Source: Marinobacter sp. (lineage in GTDB: Bacteria > Pseudomonadota > Gammaproteobacteria > Pseudomonadales > Oleiphilaceae). From it: 64,000 bases of DNA. Positions 39,591 through 50,896 of the stretch are shown here, in pieces (position 1 is the first letter of the stretch; every line of letters starts with the position of its first letter). The notes beneath the pieces were generated by a model. The model saw nothing but the letters and a program-made list of their open reading frames with translations, searched no databases and was not told the DNA's origin. The stretch spans positions 1 to 64,000 of the forward strand of contig JAKDUK010000008.1 of NCBI GenBank assembly GCA_030457765.1, read 5' to 3'. Both the position numbers and the translations under genes were made by a program.

Positions 39591-39637
39591 GTTATATCTC
39601 CTTCTGGGGTATAGATGCCTCATTTATATTATTTTTG

Positions 39638-40111
39638 TTAAGCCTCGTCGTGCTTCTCCTTTGTAAATATCTCCTGTAATGCCCTGAAGGGCAGCAATGC
39701 GGAGTCATGCCGGGACGGCATGGATGCCGCATGTTGAAAAATGGCTAGCTCAGGCCAGATCAACGCCTCGTTGCTGGGAACATGATTCTTCAGTATTTGC
39801 TCCAACTGATCCTGAACGGCCAGCAACTCTTCCGCTGACATGCCAAGGGCACGCTCGCTGACGATGGCCGTTGTCGCCTGCCCTAATGAGCAAGCTCTGA
39901 CGCGGTATCCAAGGGCCGTTATTCGGCCTGCTTCAATGACCACGTCGAGCATTAGGTTACTGCCACAAAGCTGGCGACTATGCACCATGGCTGTTCGTAC
40001 ATTCTCACCAGACAATCTATGATCACGCCGTACTTGAGCAATGTAGCGTTTTAGACTCAGCACAAACTCTTCAGGGTTAAGTGTGCTTCCAGCACTTTTC
40101 TCACTCCTCAA
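39638..40111 (-). CDS. iron-sulfur cluster assembly scaffold (IscU/NifU-N-like)
   Basis: Conserved Cys positions in QLCGSNLMLDVVIEAGRITALGYRVRACSLGQATTAIVSE. Confidence 0.8.
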   Translation of the reverse strand: MRSEKSAGSTLNPEEFVLSLKRYIAQVRRDHRLSGENVRTAMVHSRQLCGSNLMLDVVIEAGRITALGYRVRACSLGQATTAIVSERALGMSAEELLAVQDQLEQILKNHVPSNEALIWPELAIFQHAASMPSRHDSALLPFRALQEIFTKEKHDEA

Positions 40112-40222
40112 GGTATCACCTCATTCTATTTGGCAGCGACCTTGTTATTACACTAGCAAACAGATTAAATATTGAACAGTTGTTCATGGAGATTACTCAC
40201 AGCGCTAATGCTAAAGACCTGC

Positions 40223-40846
40223 TCACGTTGCCTTTTCAGCTTTGACGATTCTCGCCTGCTGCTTGTCCACGAGCTCTTCCAGGCCCAGGTACTCACACTC
40301 TTTCTTGGCGAGAAAACTGTCTGCCGAGTCGATCAGTATATTGTCGTCCCGCATAAAACGGCGCCCGAGCAACACCGGGTATGAAAAGTTACCGCGATCT
40401 GTCAGTGAAAACTGAGTCTCGTGGGTAGTACCTGCAATGCAGAAGTCCATCATCACAACATAACGTCTTTGGGACTCAGCGCCTTTACGTTTTATAAGAA
40501 CGGTTCGCTCTACTGGTCGCTCAAGTTCGAGAATGATCTCTTCTTGGTCAATGTTGCTGTCTTCGGCCGCGGGTTGAACGGTATGGTCTGCTAGCGGAAT
40601 CTGGAACTTTACCCATTTCTGATCATCTTGCTCGAACTCTTCTACGTTCACCGCGTGCAGTGATGAGGTTTTTGCCCCAGTGTCCAGCCGTGCTTTCAGT
40701 CTGAGACCTGTGTCATTCATCACTACCCATTCTACAAAGCCCAGTGTCTCAGGAACTGCCGCTTCCTCCTTTTTCGGTGTTTCAGCCAAGGCCACGGTGG
40801 GGATTACGAGGGCCGTCGCTAGGTAGAGCGGGATAAGAAACTTCAT
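40223..40846 (-). CDS. ATP-dependent zinc protease / RimK-associated retropepsin-like
   Basis: RLKARLDTGAKTSSLHAVNVEEFE, RRYVVMMDFCIAGTTHETQFSLTDRGNFSYPVLLGRRFM. Confidence 0.88.
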   Translation of the reverse strand: MKFLIPLYLATALVIPTVALAETPKKEEAAVPETLGFVEWVVMNDTGLRLKARLDTGAKTSSLHAVNVEEFEQDDQKWVKFQIPLADHTVQPAAEDSNIDQEEIILELERPVERTVLIKRKGAESQRRYVVMMDFCIAGTTHETQFSLTDRGNFSYPVLLGRRFMRDDNILIDSADSFLAKKECEYLGLEELVDKQQARIVKAEKAT

Positions 40847-41418
40847 TCAATTGCTCCTGCAAAGGTTTGTAAATCCGGGAAAAATGATAAAAAATGATCT
40901 TCAAGTTCGGAGTGTAATGGCCGTATTTCGTGAATAATTCCGGCAAACGAATTTTGAAACCGAATGCGCCCAGCCACTCTGTCCAGAGCATAACCAATGT
41001 TGTCGAGATCACGATAAGACCTAAACCAATCGTGAGACACTATGTGACGGGTTGTTCTGCTCATGTCTGCGGACATCAGGTTTTCATTATCCTGCAGTTC
41101 TGCATACACGCTTTGTATAAAGGTGTTTTGATCGGCATCGGTAAACCTGCCCCAATGACGCAACAGAAAGTGGTCATATAAAATATCCAAAGCTACCCCG
41201 GCAAACTTACGGCGCTGCGAAGAGAAAAGCCGCTTGCTGGCCAGTACGTCGGGATGCTTGTCAGTGAAACTGTCCACGGCCAGATGATGACGAACGCCCA
41301 GCCTTACAGATTTGGGGAGCGCCGCCACGTTCACACCCCGGGTAAAATCCCCGAGCACACTGCCTACCCGCGCTTCTGGCGAGTCTGGAGCAAGAAAAAG
41401 GTGAGCTAGGTGGTTCAA
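40843..41418 (-). CDS. ACP phosphodiesterase
   Basis: MNHLAHLFLAPDSPEARVGSVLGDFTRG, LDILYDHFLLRHW. Confidence 0.92.
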   Translation of the reverse strand: MNHLAHLFLAPDSPEARVGSVLGDFTRGVNVAALPKSVRLGVRHHLAVDSFTDKHPDVLASKRLFSSQRRKFAGVALDILYDHFLLRHWGRFTDADQNTFIQSVYAELQDNENLMSADMSRTTRHIVSHDWFRSYRDLDNIGYALDRVAGRIRFQNSFAGIIHEIRPLHSELEDHFLSFFPDLQTFAGAIE

Positions 41419-41626
41419 TGTAGAAATCCCGGGCTGGTTGTATGACTATTTGACTCAGGTTGCATCAATCTGGCCGGCTTTTCCATATCCAGATCGGTAA
41501 TTACCTGCTTACTGACGGTGTTTTAATATCCAGGTAATCGAGCCACAGGCCGGGAGTTACCTTGCGGATGGAATCCCCCACAGGTATTCTGACGCCCTCT
41601 CTCGGTTCAGCTGGCTCGGGCATCCA

Positions 41627-43078
41627 TTGAGAAACCTCTACCCTGTTATTTTCATTGTAAGTCTCATGTTTGTGCTGCTAAGCATATTCATGACACTACC
41701 GGTATTTCTGATGATCGGCTCAGACGCGCCGAATGCGGCGACGTTTGTAGAGTCTGCCGCCATCGTGTTCGGTATTGGCTTGCTGGGCATTGTCTCTACG
41801 TACCGACAACCCCGGGATCTGAAACCACGGTATATGTTTGTGCTAACCGTGTCGTCCTGGTTTATCATCGCCCTGCTTTCTTCTCTTCCTTTTTACCTTA
41901 GTAACGATGGCATCTCTGCGGCCGATGCTTTTTTTGAAGGCGCTTCCGGCATTACTACCACCGGCGCAACTGTGTTCAGTGGTCTGGATACCATGGATAA
42001 AGACCTTTTGCTCTGGCGCTCTATTCTGCAGTGGATAGGCGGTATCGGGATAATCGGTATGTTCGTAGCGGTTCTTCCGTTTTTGCGTGTTGGTGGTATG
42101 CGTTTATTTGCCACAGAGTCTTCGGAATGGACAGACAAAGCGCTCCCAAGAATGAAAACGCTAAGCCGTGGCCTGCTTCTTGTTTACTTTGTTTTTTCTA
42201 CCACAGCCGTCTTCACATATTGGTTATCGGGCATGACATTATTTGATGCCTTCAACCACGGCTTAACCAGTATTGCGACCGGTGGGTTCTCTACGTCGGA
42301 TCTGAGCATGGGGCAGTTTAGCGATCTGATACTGGTAGAAGCTTCGTTTTTCATGATGCTTGGCAGCTTGCCGTTTTTTCTCTTTGTGAGGGAACTTCAT
42401 GGCCAACGGGGTGTATTGTTCAAGGATCAGCAGGTTCGGTTGTTTCTTACTATACTGCTTGTTGTGCCGGCACTTCTGACACTTTATCGGTGGGCCGTGT
42501 CTCCTGTGCCTTTCGAGCCGGTTCATAATTATATAGCCACGCTTTTTAACGTGACATCGGTTGTCACAACAACCGGCTACGCATCAGAGGATTATTCAGC
42601 CTGGGGCCCTTTGGCGTTTGTGTTGTTTTTCTTTTTGATGTTTATAGGCGGGTGTTCAGGCTCTACATCTGGCGGGATGAAGATTTTTCGTTTCCAGCTT
42701 TCGCTGATTGTGCTCCGTGAACAGATGATCCGATTACTGCACCCACGGGCGGTGTTGACCCGTAACTACAACGGCCGAGCGGTGAGTGATGACATTATTG
42801 CGTCGATGATCGCCTACACCTTTATCTTCCTGCTTTGTTTACTACTGATTACAGTATCGCTGGCCGCCATGCAGTTGGATTTTGTAACGTCTCTGTCTGG
42901 CGGGCTTACCGCTCTTACCAACGTAGGGCCGGGGCTGGGCGATATCATTGGCCCGGCGGGTAACTTTGGCCCCCTGCCAGACCCTGCCAAATGGATTCTG
43001 GCTGTAGGTATGTTAATGGGGCGTCTGGAGATTTTGAGCGTGGTAATTGTACTTTCACCGGCATTCTGGCGTAGCTGA
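41627..43078 (+). CDS. trkH: TrkH-family potassium uptake protein
   Basis: FFEGASGITTTGATVFSGLD, SVVTTTGYASEDYSAWG, GGCSGSTSGGMKIFR. Confidence 0.92.
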   Translation: MRNLYPVIFIVSLMFVLLSIFMTLPVFLMIGSDAPNAATFVESAAIVFGIGLLGIVSTYRQPRDLKPRYMFVLTVSSWFIIALLSSLPFYLSNDGISAADAFFEGASGITTTGATVFSGLDTMDKDLLLWRSILQWIGGIGIIGMFVAVLPFLRVGGMRLFATESSEWTDKALPRMKTLSRGLLLVYFVFSTTAVFTYWLSGMTLFDAFNHGLTSIATGGFSTSDLSMGQFSDLILVEASFFMMLGSLPFFLFVRELHGQRGVLFKDQQVRLFLTILLVVPALLTLYRWAVSPVPFEPVHNYIATLFNVTSVVTTTGYASEDYSAWGPLAFVLFFFLMFIGGCSGSTSGGMKIFRFQLSLIVLREQMIRLLHPRAVLTRNYNGRAVSDDIIASMIAYTFIFLLCLLLITVSLAAMQLDFVTSLSGGLTALTNVGPGLGDIIGPAGNFGPLPDPAKWILAVGMLMGRLEILSVVIVLSPAFWRS

Positions 43079-43089
43079 CTGAATGCCGG
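43058..43089. terminator. Hairpin overlapping trkH stop, between convergent genes
   Basis: CCGGCATTC ... GAATGCCGG, no clear T-tract. Confidence 0.4.
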
Positions 43090-43110
43090 AGTGTATCGCC
43101 GCGTTTATAG

Positions 43111-43782
43111 TTACAGAGCGTGCTTACAGATAAAGCGCCCAATCTCCTGAACTTCCTCAAGACAGACACTGTGCTCCATCGGGAAGGTCATATAAGCAGG
43201 GTCGTAGCCCATTTTTTTGAGTGTTTCCACGCTGTGAACACCAAGCGCTTCGGGCACCATCGGATCCGCGGTTCCGTGGTATACGTTGATGGGAATACCT
43301 GCGTTGGCATCTGAAGGCTGTACAGTTTTCGCGGTGGCGAAATACGTGGAGAGTGCGAGAATGCCGGCTAGTCGCTTAGGGTAGGTTAGACCAAGCTCGT
43401 AGGCAACCGCCCCACCCTGTGAAAAGCCTGCAATAATGATGTTCTCAGCTGGAATGCCACGCTCAATTTCCTGATCAACTAGTTTGCTTACAGCGCGGGT
43501 TGAATCCAGCAGTTGGTCGGTATCTACAATCCGATCAATGTCCATGGCCTTGATGTCATACCAGGCGGGCATGCTCATGCCGCCATTAATGGTTACCGGC
43601 AGGTTTGGGGCGTGTGGAAAAATAAAGCGCACCGCTGCGTCATCCGGCAAGCCCAACTCTGGCACTACCGGTTCGAAATCGTGGCCACTGGCGCCTAACC
43701 CGTGCAGCCAGATTACGGCAGCTGTTGGGTTGGGCCGGGTTTCTAACTCAATATACTTAAGATCCTGCACGCAGTACCTCAT
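43111..43782 (-). CDS. alpha/beta-hydrolase carboxylesterase
   Basis: IWLHGLGASGHDFEPVVPEL, IAGFSQGGAVAYELGL, YHGTADPMVP. Confidence 0.93.
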   Translation of the reverse strand: MRYCVQDLKYIELETRPNPTAAVIWLHGLGASGHDFEPVVPELGLPDDAAVRFIFPHAPNLPVTINGGMSMPAWYDIKAMDIDRIVDTDQLLDSTRAVSKLVDQEIERGIPAENIIIAGFSQGGAVAYELGLTYPKRLAGILALSTYFATAKTVQPSDANAGIPINVYHGTADPMVPEALGVHSVETLKKMGYDPAYMTFPMEHSVCLEEVQEIGRFICKHAL

Positions 43783-43806
43783 GCTTAAAATGATGTTTCA
43801 CTAGGG

Positions 43807-45138
43807 TTATTGTCCGGTTTGATCCGGCGTATCTTGACTGGCATTTGCATCCAGCGCGGTCTGAACTGGGTTGGCATACATGTCCAATAGGTAAGGACGA
43901 ATAGCGGGATCACAAGCCTCCAGCCTTTTGTCCATTTCTGATCGGGCGGCCTGCATTTGAGCATCTGTCCAGTTGTCTGAGGTTACAACCGAGTCGCAAA
44001 TGGTGGTCAAGTCTTTGGCGCCCTGAGACGAAAGCCCTCGGGCTTCGTAGGCCACAAGGTTGGATGCATGCAAGCGATAATTAGCATGTATTTCCCGATT
44101 AATCAGTGACGCAAGCTCTTTGGCGTTTTCTGGCGCGTTGGTGATTGGGGCACCAAAGTGAACGTGTACATGGCCCTTGAATTCAGTCAGGCCTTTCATG
44201 ATTTGCTCTGTGTCTTCACCTTCGGTTTTTTTATAGCTGCCCGCACGGGCTTTGGTTTCCAGTTCGCGGGCCTTATCGGCATCGCATGGATCGTATTCAT
44301 AAGATATAGATACCGGAACTATCCGGAGCTTGTTCATCGCTTCAGCAAAGCTCAAACCGCTCTTTTTACAGCTCATATAGAACATTTTAATAATAGCCGG
44401 ATCAGTAAAATCCAGGCCGTCTTTGGCGCGCCCCTCACGTTGTGCGATCCAAATGTTCTCGTTATTCGCAATGCTATGGTTAATAAAGCCAGAAAGCGTA
44501 ATGTAAGCGTCGCGCATTTCGCGAGGGCTCGTCATATCGCGGCGGACAATAAAACTCTTGTTTAGCCGCATCATCTCAGCGAATACGCGGTTGGCCAGCA
44601 AGTTGTCACCAATAGCGATCCGTGTGGTGCGAAGATCATTACGGAATAACAGATAGTTGATAACCATGGGGTCAAACACAATATCCCGATGGTTGGATAT
44701 AAACAGGTAAGCGCCCTGCTTGCTGAGGTTTTCTACGCCGCTGCTTGTCACGCGGTTTGTGGTACCTTCAATTAAATCGCCAATATAGCCAGAAAGCCCG
44801 GCTTGTAAATCGTCCACTTGCGTGTAGTGACTAAACCGACTTACCAGCCAGCGCCGCGTAAAAAAACGCACAAGTGCCGGGGCCCAGCGAGCCAATGTTG
44901 GTGACTTGAAACGCCCGACCATATCCAGAAATTCCCGGTCGTTGACCAATCTTTGAATTGCCGGGCCGGTTTCTTCGTTCGAGTAAGGACGGATGGCGTC
45001 AAATTCCTGCATGAATGCCCTGTTCTTGTTTATAGCAATGATGGTAAGCCGCAAACGGTAGTTTGAAACGGCGGTATTGTATCGTTTCTTCCTCGCTTTT
45101 GCCTCCCAAAAGACGACCAGCCCGGTCATTCCGTGCAC
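43807..45138 (-). CDS. 1-acyl-sn-glycerol-3-phosphate acyltransferase family protein; true start probably internal
   Basis: LFISNHRDIVFDPMVINYLL, EGRAKDG; MQEFDAIRPYSNEETG is a likely true N-terminus. Confidence 0.85.
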   Translation of the reverse strand: MHGMTGLVVFWEAKARKKRYNTAVSNYRLRLTIIAINKNRAFMQEFDAIRPYSNEETGPAIQRLVNDREFLDMVGRFKSPTLARWAPALVRFFTRRWLVSRFSHYTQVDDLQAGLSGYIGDLIEGTTNRVTSSGVENLSKQGAYLFISNHRDIVFDPMVINYLLFRNDLRTTRIAIGDNLLANRVFAEMMRLNKSFIVRRDMTSPREMRDAYITLSGFINHSIANNENIWIAQREGRAKDGLDFTDPAIIKMFYMSCKKSGLSFAEAMNKLRIVPVSISYEYDPCDADKARELETKARAGSYKKTEGEDTEQIMKGLTEFKGHVHVHFGAPITNAPENAKELASLINREIHANYRLHASNLVAYEARGLSSQGAKDLTTICDSVVTSDNWTDAQMQAARSEMDKRLEACDPAIRPYLLDMYANPVQTALDANASQDTPDQTGQ

Positions 45139-45198
45139 TGGATCTGGTATGATCCGCTACCATATTTCACTTCCGCTTCGCGATTAACCGGTTAACCT

Positions 45199-47067
45199 AT
45201 GTATTCCGATCAGGATTTCGAACAACTCTCGGCAGAGCGACCCACCAGCACCGGTAAAAGCCCCGAGCAGGTTTTGCACGAGGTTTTCGGATATGAATCC
45301 TTCCGCCCGCTGCAAGGTGAGATTATTCATGAAGTAGCTTCTGGTGGTAATGCCCTGGTTTTAATGCCTACTGGCGGAGGTAAATCCCTCTGTTATCAAG
45401 TGCCTGCACTTGTTCGCCTGGGTACAGCTATCATCATTTCGCCATTGATCGCTTTGATGCAAGACCAGGTCGCGGCACTTCGGGAGCTGGGAGTGCGAGC
45501 TGCTTTTCTAAACTCCAGTATGGATTTTGAGCAGGCGCGTGCAACGGAGTATGCGCTGACCACCGGCGAGCTGGATCTTTTATATTGCGCACCGGAACGG
45601 CTGATTCAGCCTCGCACTCTCGAATTACTACATGATGCGTCTATCTCATTGTTTGCAATCGACGAAGCCCACTGCGTGTCGCAATGGGGGCATGATTTTC
45701 GTTCCGATTACCTGCAGCTTGCCGTACTGGCCAACGAATTCCCGGCGATTCCGCGCATTGCATTAACGGCGACAGCCGATGAGCGCACTCGTAAAGAGAT
45801 TGCTGAGCGACTCTCACTGACAGAAGCTCGACATTTTATAAGCGGTTTTGATCGCCCTAATATTCAATACAGGATAGCCCCTAAAACGAATGCTAACAAG
45901 CAATTGCTAGACTTTGTTAAAGCAGAACATGAATCAGATTGCGGCATCGTTTATTGCCTTTCTCGTAACAAAGTAGATGCCACCGCAAAGATGCTGTCGC
46001 AAAAAGGCTACACCGCACTGCCCTACCATGCTGGGCTTCCCGCCAAAGATCGGGCCCATAATCAGGAGCGTTTTCTGCATGAAGACGGCGTGATTATTGT
46101 GGCCACTATCGCCTTTGGCATGGGCATTGATAAGCCAGACGTGCGGTTTGTGGCGCACCTTGATTTACCGAAAAGCTTGGAAGCCTATTATCAGGAAACC
46201 GGTCGTGCAGGCCGCGATGGCAAACCCTCGACTGCCTGGATGGTTTACGGACTGCAAGATGTGATCAAACTGCGACAGATGCTGGAGGGCTCTCAAGGCA
46301 ACGATCACTTCAAGCGGGTAGAAAGACAGAAGCTGGATGCGATGCTGGGGCTTTGCGAAGTCACAAAATGTCGTCGACAGGTTCTACTCAATTATTTCGG
46401 CGATCAGCTTGAAACCCCCTGCGGTAATTGCGACACCTGCCTTAATCCGCCAGAAACCTGGGATGGCACGGTTGCCGTTCAAAAAGCTTTGTCCTGCGTG
46501 TATCGCACCGGGCAGAGGTTCGGGGTTACTTACCTTATAGACGTGCTACGGGGCTCTGACAATGCGCGGATTCAACAGACCGGGCATCATCAGGTTTCAA
46601 CCTACGGCATTGGAACCGAGTTGACGGCCAACGAATGGAAGTCAGTCTTCCGTCAACTGGTAGCTAATGGTTATTTGCGGGCTGACCCTGAGGGCTATGG
46701 CGCTTTGCAGCTTACAGATGAATGCCGGCCACTGCTGAAAGGCAAAAATAAGGTGGAGTTGCGGAAGGACCCTGTTGTTAAAAAATCTGCTGGCCGTTCT
46801 TCTGGCGCAAAATCAGGCAGCGCGGTTAAGGACCAGGTTACAGATCACGTTGGCTGGGAAGCGCTACGAGCTTGTCGTAAAGAGCTGGCTGAAAAGCAGG
46901 GGGTGCCGCCCTACGTTATCTTTCACGACACTACCCTGTTTGACATGCTTGAGCGCAAGCCACAAACCCTTGATGAACTTGCCAGCGTGAGCGGCGTGGG
47001 AGCCGCCAAGCTGGAGAAATACGGCGAGATTTTTCTGGCCGCTATTGCCGAGCTGGAGCCAGCCTGA
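45199..47067 (+). CDS. recQ: ATP-dependent DNA helicase RecQ
   Basis: [57 protein letters not shown]-terminus. Confidence 0.96.
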   Translation: MYSDQDFEQLSAERPTSTGKSPEQVLHEVFGYESFRPLQGEIIHEVASGGNALVLMPTGGGKSLCYQVPALVRLGTAIIISPLIALMQDQVAALRELGVRAAFLNSSMDFEQARATEYALTTGELDLLYCAPERLIQPRTLELLHDASISLFAIDEAHCVSQWGHDFRSDYLQLAVLANEFPAIPRIALTATADERTRKEIAERLSLTEARHFISGFDRPNIQYRIAPKTNANKQLLDFVKAEHESDCGIVYCLSRNKVDATAKMLSQKGYTALPYHAGLPAKDRAHNQERFLHEDGVIIVATIAFGMGIDKPDVRFVAHLDLPKSLEAYYQETGRAGRDGKPSTAWMVYGLQDVIKLRQMLEGSQGNDHFKRVERQKLDAMLGLCEVTKCRRQVLLNYFGDQLETPCGNCDTCLNPPETWDGTVAVQKALSCVYRTGQRFGVTYLIDVLRGSDNARIQQTGHHQVSTYGIGTELTANEWKSVFRQLVANGYLRADPEGYGALQLTDECRPLLKGKNKVELRKDPVVKKSAGRSSGAKSGSAVKDQVTDHVGWEALRACRKELAEKQGVPPYVIFHDTTLFDMLERKPQTLDELASVSGVGAAKLEKYGEIFLAAIAELEPA

Positions 47068-47083
47068 AGAGCGGCTTCCAGCT
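47051..47083. terminator. Hairpin between convergent recQ and thioesterase-like gene
   Basis: AGCTGGAGCC ... GGCTTCCAGCT, spans recQ stop. Confidence 0.4.
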
Positions 47084-47088
47084 AATGC

Positions 47089-47643
47089 CTACGCAGGTGG
47101 TTTGAAGCCTTTCTTCCTTACTCGGTATTGCGCAATGGAGGTAGCAACGTGGTTGCCTTCCGTATCCCGCAGCTGCCCTTCTAGCGAGAACTTCGCGCGA
47201 CCGGTCTCATCCGCCTCCGCAAGAATCCCCGCAACGTCTTCCGGTGACAGAGAGAACTCAACGGTAACATCTGAATTGGCTGGCAGCAGGAACTGAAGTG
47301 TCATTTCTTTAAGGATAGGCGTGTAAGCCGGCCCAAGATCGAACAGTGTTAGCACCCCGCCGGGAATTTCCGCCACAAGAAAGTACGCCCCGGCGTACAA
47401 ACTGCCAAAATGGTTTTTATTACCCTTTAGCTGAATGCGTGCACGCACATATCCGGGGCGAACCTCCTCAACACGGAAGCGGTTCCTCGGGGCAAACGGT
47501 ATCGAAAGCCCGATTAACCGGTTCACTGCCGCATAGCTTCCTGTCTTCTTCAGCCATGCCAGGGGCTGAGCCAGTGTGGCTTTAGGGTCCGAGGAGGAAG
47601 CCAGCTGCCCAGTTGCACCGATGATATTGTCAATTATGGCCAT
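47089..47643 (-). CDS. DUF4442 / thioesterase-like hotdog protein
   Basis: IPFAPRNRFRVEEVRPGYVRARIQLKGNKNHFGSLYAGAYFLVAEI. Confidence 0.82.
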   Translation of the reverse strand: MAIIDNIIGATGQLASSSDPKATLAQPLAWLKKTGSYAAVNRLIGLSIPFAPRNRFRVEEVRPGYVRARIQLKGNKNHFGSLYAGAYFLVAEIPGGVLTLFDLGPAYTPILKEMTLQFLLPANSDVTVEFSLSPEDVAGILAEADETGRAKFSLEGQLRDTEGNHVATSIAQYRVRKKGFKPPA

Positions 47644-47862
47644 TATTGTCCTCCGGAATGTAAGTTGGTGCGGATCATTGCAGTGCTTATTACACACCGC
47701 AACACTCTTTTACAATGTTTTAGAAGGATTCGCGGTTTTCATGGTTCTTTCTGATCTAAAGTAAGGAATTATAAAGTAAGGGAATCTGAATTCCGTAGCG
47801 GTGTTTATTGCTTCGCTGTTTTCAGAACGGACTCGGGAAACACCCTCAAAAGGATTCGTGAA

Positions 47863-48864
47863 TTGCAATATATCCATTGGTTTTCAATGCGAGCCCGCGC
47901 AAACACGGACATGCTGGCCGCAGCAATCCTCGCTCTAGGGCTCTTGTTAGCAACGTTGTCGTGCAACATTGCTGTGGCGGGCGACTCTGTTAATGCAATG
48001 CCTGCGCCTGAGTCACCTGTTAGTCCAGTCGCTGGAAATTCCCTTCCCCACCACGATTATGTTCTGTGGTACCGAAATTACGACAACCCGGCCATTCATG
48101 CACTAGTTGCCCTTGCGCTTGAAAAAACACCTGAATATGGCGAATTCAATATTATTCGCAGCCGCGAGCTTAGCCAGGGCCGTGTGCTACGAGAGCTGGA
48201 GCGTGGGGATCATCGCTTGGTGGATATCGCAAACGTAGCAACAACGGCAGAGCGGGAACATTCCCTCACACCCATCCCTGTACCTGTAGATGGAGGGTTA
48301 CTTGGATTTCGCGTGTGTGTGGTAACACCCGAAAGCCTTCCTGCGTTTAAAGACGTACAGTCCCTGGACGATCTTCAAAAGAAAGGCATCCGAATTGGCC
48401 AAGGCGCTCATTGGCCAGACACCTCAATTCTTCAGGAAAACGATGTGTCGGTTATCACCCACTCCCGCTACGAAATACTCTTTGGAATGCTCAAGAAAAA
48501 CCGCTTTGACTGCTTTGCCAGAGGCGTTAGTGAGGTTTTGCATGATTTAAAGGTTGAGGGTGACCAAGATTTGATCATAGAGCCGAGACTGCTATTGGCC
48601 TATCCTATGCCGTCATATCTATTTGTCGGTCATGATGACTATCTAACGGCGCACAGGTTGCAGTTGGGTATGGAAAGAGCGATTCGGGATGGCAGTTTTG
48701 GCGTGTTTCTGGAGCGGTTTTATGGCACTGCCGTTGCGGCTCTTAACCTTGATGAGCGCACTGTAATTGTGCTGAACAACCCGTTTTTGAGCGAGGAGTC
48801 GGAAAATGTTGGGCGCCAGACACTGAACAATCTGCGCTGGCGCCTTCAACTCCTTAACCGCTGA
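47863..48864 (+). CDS. periplasmic substrate-binding-like protein
   Basis: Signal-like N-terminus, VCVVTPESLPAFKDVQSLDDLQKKGIRIGQGAHWPDT, SBP_bac_3-like organisation. Confidence 0.7.
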   Translation: MQYIHWFSMRARANTDMLAAAILALGLLLATLSCNIAVAGDSVNAMPAPESPVSPVAGNSLPHHDYVLWYRNYDNPAIHALVALALEKTPEYGEFNIIRSRELSQGRVLRELERGDHRLVDIANVATTAEREHSLTPIPVPVDGGLLGFRVCVVTPESLPAFKDVQSLDDLQKKGIRIGQGAHWPDTSILQENDVSVITHSRYEILFGMLKKNRFDCFARGVSEVLHDLKVEGDQDLIIEPRLLLAYPMPSYLFVGHDDYLTAHRLQLGMERAIRDGSFGVFLERFYGTAVAALNLDERTVIVLNNPFLSEESENVGRQTLNNLRWRLQLLNR

Positions 48865-48895
48865 ATCACAACTAAGGGGGTAGCCGAGCTAAAAT

Positions 48896-50782
48896 TCAGA
48901 CTCGAAAACGGGAAACGTTGCCGTCTAAAGTCTTGCCTATTTTCTCAATTTGCCCACTATACACGTCGTTCTCACTTGCCGCGGCAGCCGCATCCTGGCC
49001 TTGATCGGCAATGCGAGTAATCGATGCGTTCAGCTCTTCGGTAACGGATGTCTGCTCTTCCGATGCTGTGGCAATCTGTGATGTCATCTGGCTGATAGAG
49101 GTGATGGCCTCGGCAATTCTATTCAAAGAATCCATGGCATCCTGCGCTTTCTCCATGCTTACGTTGGAGACTGCAGTTGAAGCTTTCATTACCTCCACTG
49201 CATCGTGAGCGCCTTTTTGCAGCCGTTCGATCATGTTATTGATTTCTTCAGTGCTGCTTTGGGTACGCTGGGCAAGGTTTCTTACCTCATCGGCAACCAC
49301 GGCAAAGCCGCGACCGGCATCACCTGCGCGGGCTGCCTCAATAGCTGCGTTCAGGGCCAGCAGATTTGTTTGTTCAGCAATACCCTGAATTACTTCCAGC
49401 ACCGAGGTAATGGAAGTAACGTCCCTGCCTAGTGCGTCTATAACTTCCGCTGCCGCGGTCACTTCATGGGATAATTTTTGAACTGCATCGCGGGAAGCCG
49501 ATACAGTTTCCAGCGAGGCTCGGCTGTCTGCATCGGCCGTGTTGGCTGCATCCGCTGTCTGCAGTGCGTTTTGTGCAATTTCTCCGGCCGCAGCAGACAT
49601 TTCGTTAATCGCAGTGGCAACCATATCCACTTCCGTTTGCTGGCCTTCAACGCTGGTTCGACTGGTTTTTGCTGTCTCTCTCAGGGAGATCACGTTGGTG
49701 GCCAGTTCGTTGCTGCCCTGCTGAACTTCTTGAACCACCTCGTGAATTTTCGCAACAAACTGGTTAAAGCTTGCAGCCAACTGGCCAAACTCATCACGGG
49801 CACTGTCGTCCAGGCGCTGAGTGAGATCGGCATCGTTTGAACCAATATCCGCCATGGCCGTATTTAGCCTGCGAACGGGTGCCATAAGTTTACGAATCCC
49901 AAAGTGAAGCACAACCAGGGAAATCAGCAGACCTGCGATGGCCATAATAAGGCCGGCTATCATGGCACGCTGAACCGGTGCGTGTATTTTCTCTTCGTTA
50001 ACAAACGTGCCCAAGTACCAATCAACACCACGTGCCTGGCTTATATGGTGAAAGCTGGCGCTCCAGGAAACATCGTCACTTTCATAGCTTTGTTCGTCTC
50101 CTCTTAAATTCGGGGCCTTACCAAGCAATTTGCTGATATTTTTACCGATCAGGGCTTCGTCCGGGTGATAAAGAACCTTGCCTTCCTGGCTAATCAGCGC
50201 CGCGTAGCCAGTGTCGGCCAGATTAATAACAGAGAGCTTATCGTCTATGGCTTTAAGAGTTATGTCCGCGGCGGCTACGCCGGCGTTGAAGCCGCTTTTT
50301 ACGGGCGCTAGAGCAGAGATGACAAACTCGCCGGTGTTGGCATCGAAGTAAGGCTCGGTGAACGATGACCTGCCAAGCTCCATGGCCTTTTTATACCAGG
50401 GGCGTGTACGAGGGTCGTAGTTGGTTGGCAAAGAGATCTCGTCTGCCTCTGTTTTCATGAGCATGTTGCCATCGTCGCGGCCGACATACACATCCTTGAA
50501 GTTACCGCCAGTAGACATGGCGTTCAGCAAAGTGCGCGTTTGCTCGTTGCTCTTTGTGGTCATTAGAGCCTTAGCTGTGGCCTCGGTCATCGTCAAGCGG
50601 GTGTTGAGCCAATCGGCAATACTGGCCGTATTCTGCTCTGCAGTGTTTTCAATCAACGCATCCACGTAGGTTTCAGTGGTGTTTTGCAGGCGCAGGTTGC
50701 CAGAAATGGTAAATGCTGCCATTACGAGAATAAGCAGAACGCTAAAGGCAACCAGCAGTTTTTGGCCGAATGAAAGATGCAC
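48896..50782 (-). CDS. methyl-accepting chemotaxis protein (Cache-type sensor)
   Basis: [44 protein letters not shown]; periplasmic Cache; HAMP. Confidence 0.95.
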   Translation of the reverse strand: MHLSFGQKLLVAFSVLLILVMAAFTISGNLRLQNTTETYVDALIENTAEQNTASIADWLNTRLTMTEATAKALMTTKSNEQTRTLLNAMSTGGNFKDVYVGRDDGNMLMKTEADEISLPTNYDPRTRPWYKKAMELGRSSFTEPYFDANTGEFVISALAPVKSGFNAGVAAADITLKAIDDKLSVINLADTGYAALISQEGKVLYHPDEALIGKNISKLLGKAPNLRGDEQSYESDDVSWSASFHHISQARGVDWYLGTFVNEEKIHAPVQRAMIAGLIMAIAGLLISLVVLHFGIRKLMAPVRRLNTAMADIGSNDADLTQRLDDSARDEFGQLAASFNQFVAKIHEVVQEVQQGSNELATNVISLRETAKTSRTSVEGQQTEVDMVATAINEMSAAAGEIAQNALQTADAANTADADSRASLETVSASRDAVQKLSHEVTAAAEVIDALGRDVTSITSVLEVIQGIAEQTNLLALNAAIEAARAGDAGRGFAVVADEVRNLAQRTQSSTEEINNMIERLQKGAHDAVEVMKASTAVSNVSMEKAQDAMDSLNRIAEAITSISQMTSQIATASEEQTSVTEELNASITRIADQGQDAAAAASENDVYSGQIEKIGKTLDGNVSRFRV

Positions 50783-50896
50783 GATGTACTCCCGAATGTG
50801 ATTTAATTAGTTTTCGGCCGCGTGTGCGAAGTCTTTAATACCTTCTGATAAACTTGCGTGAAAAATTCATCTTGCCGCCATACAGGAGCCCGCTGA

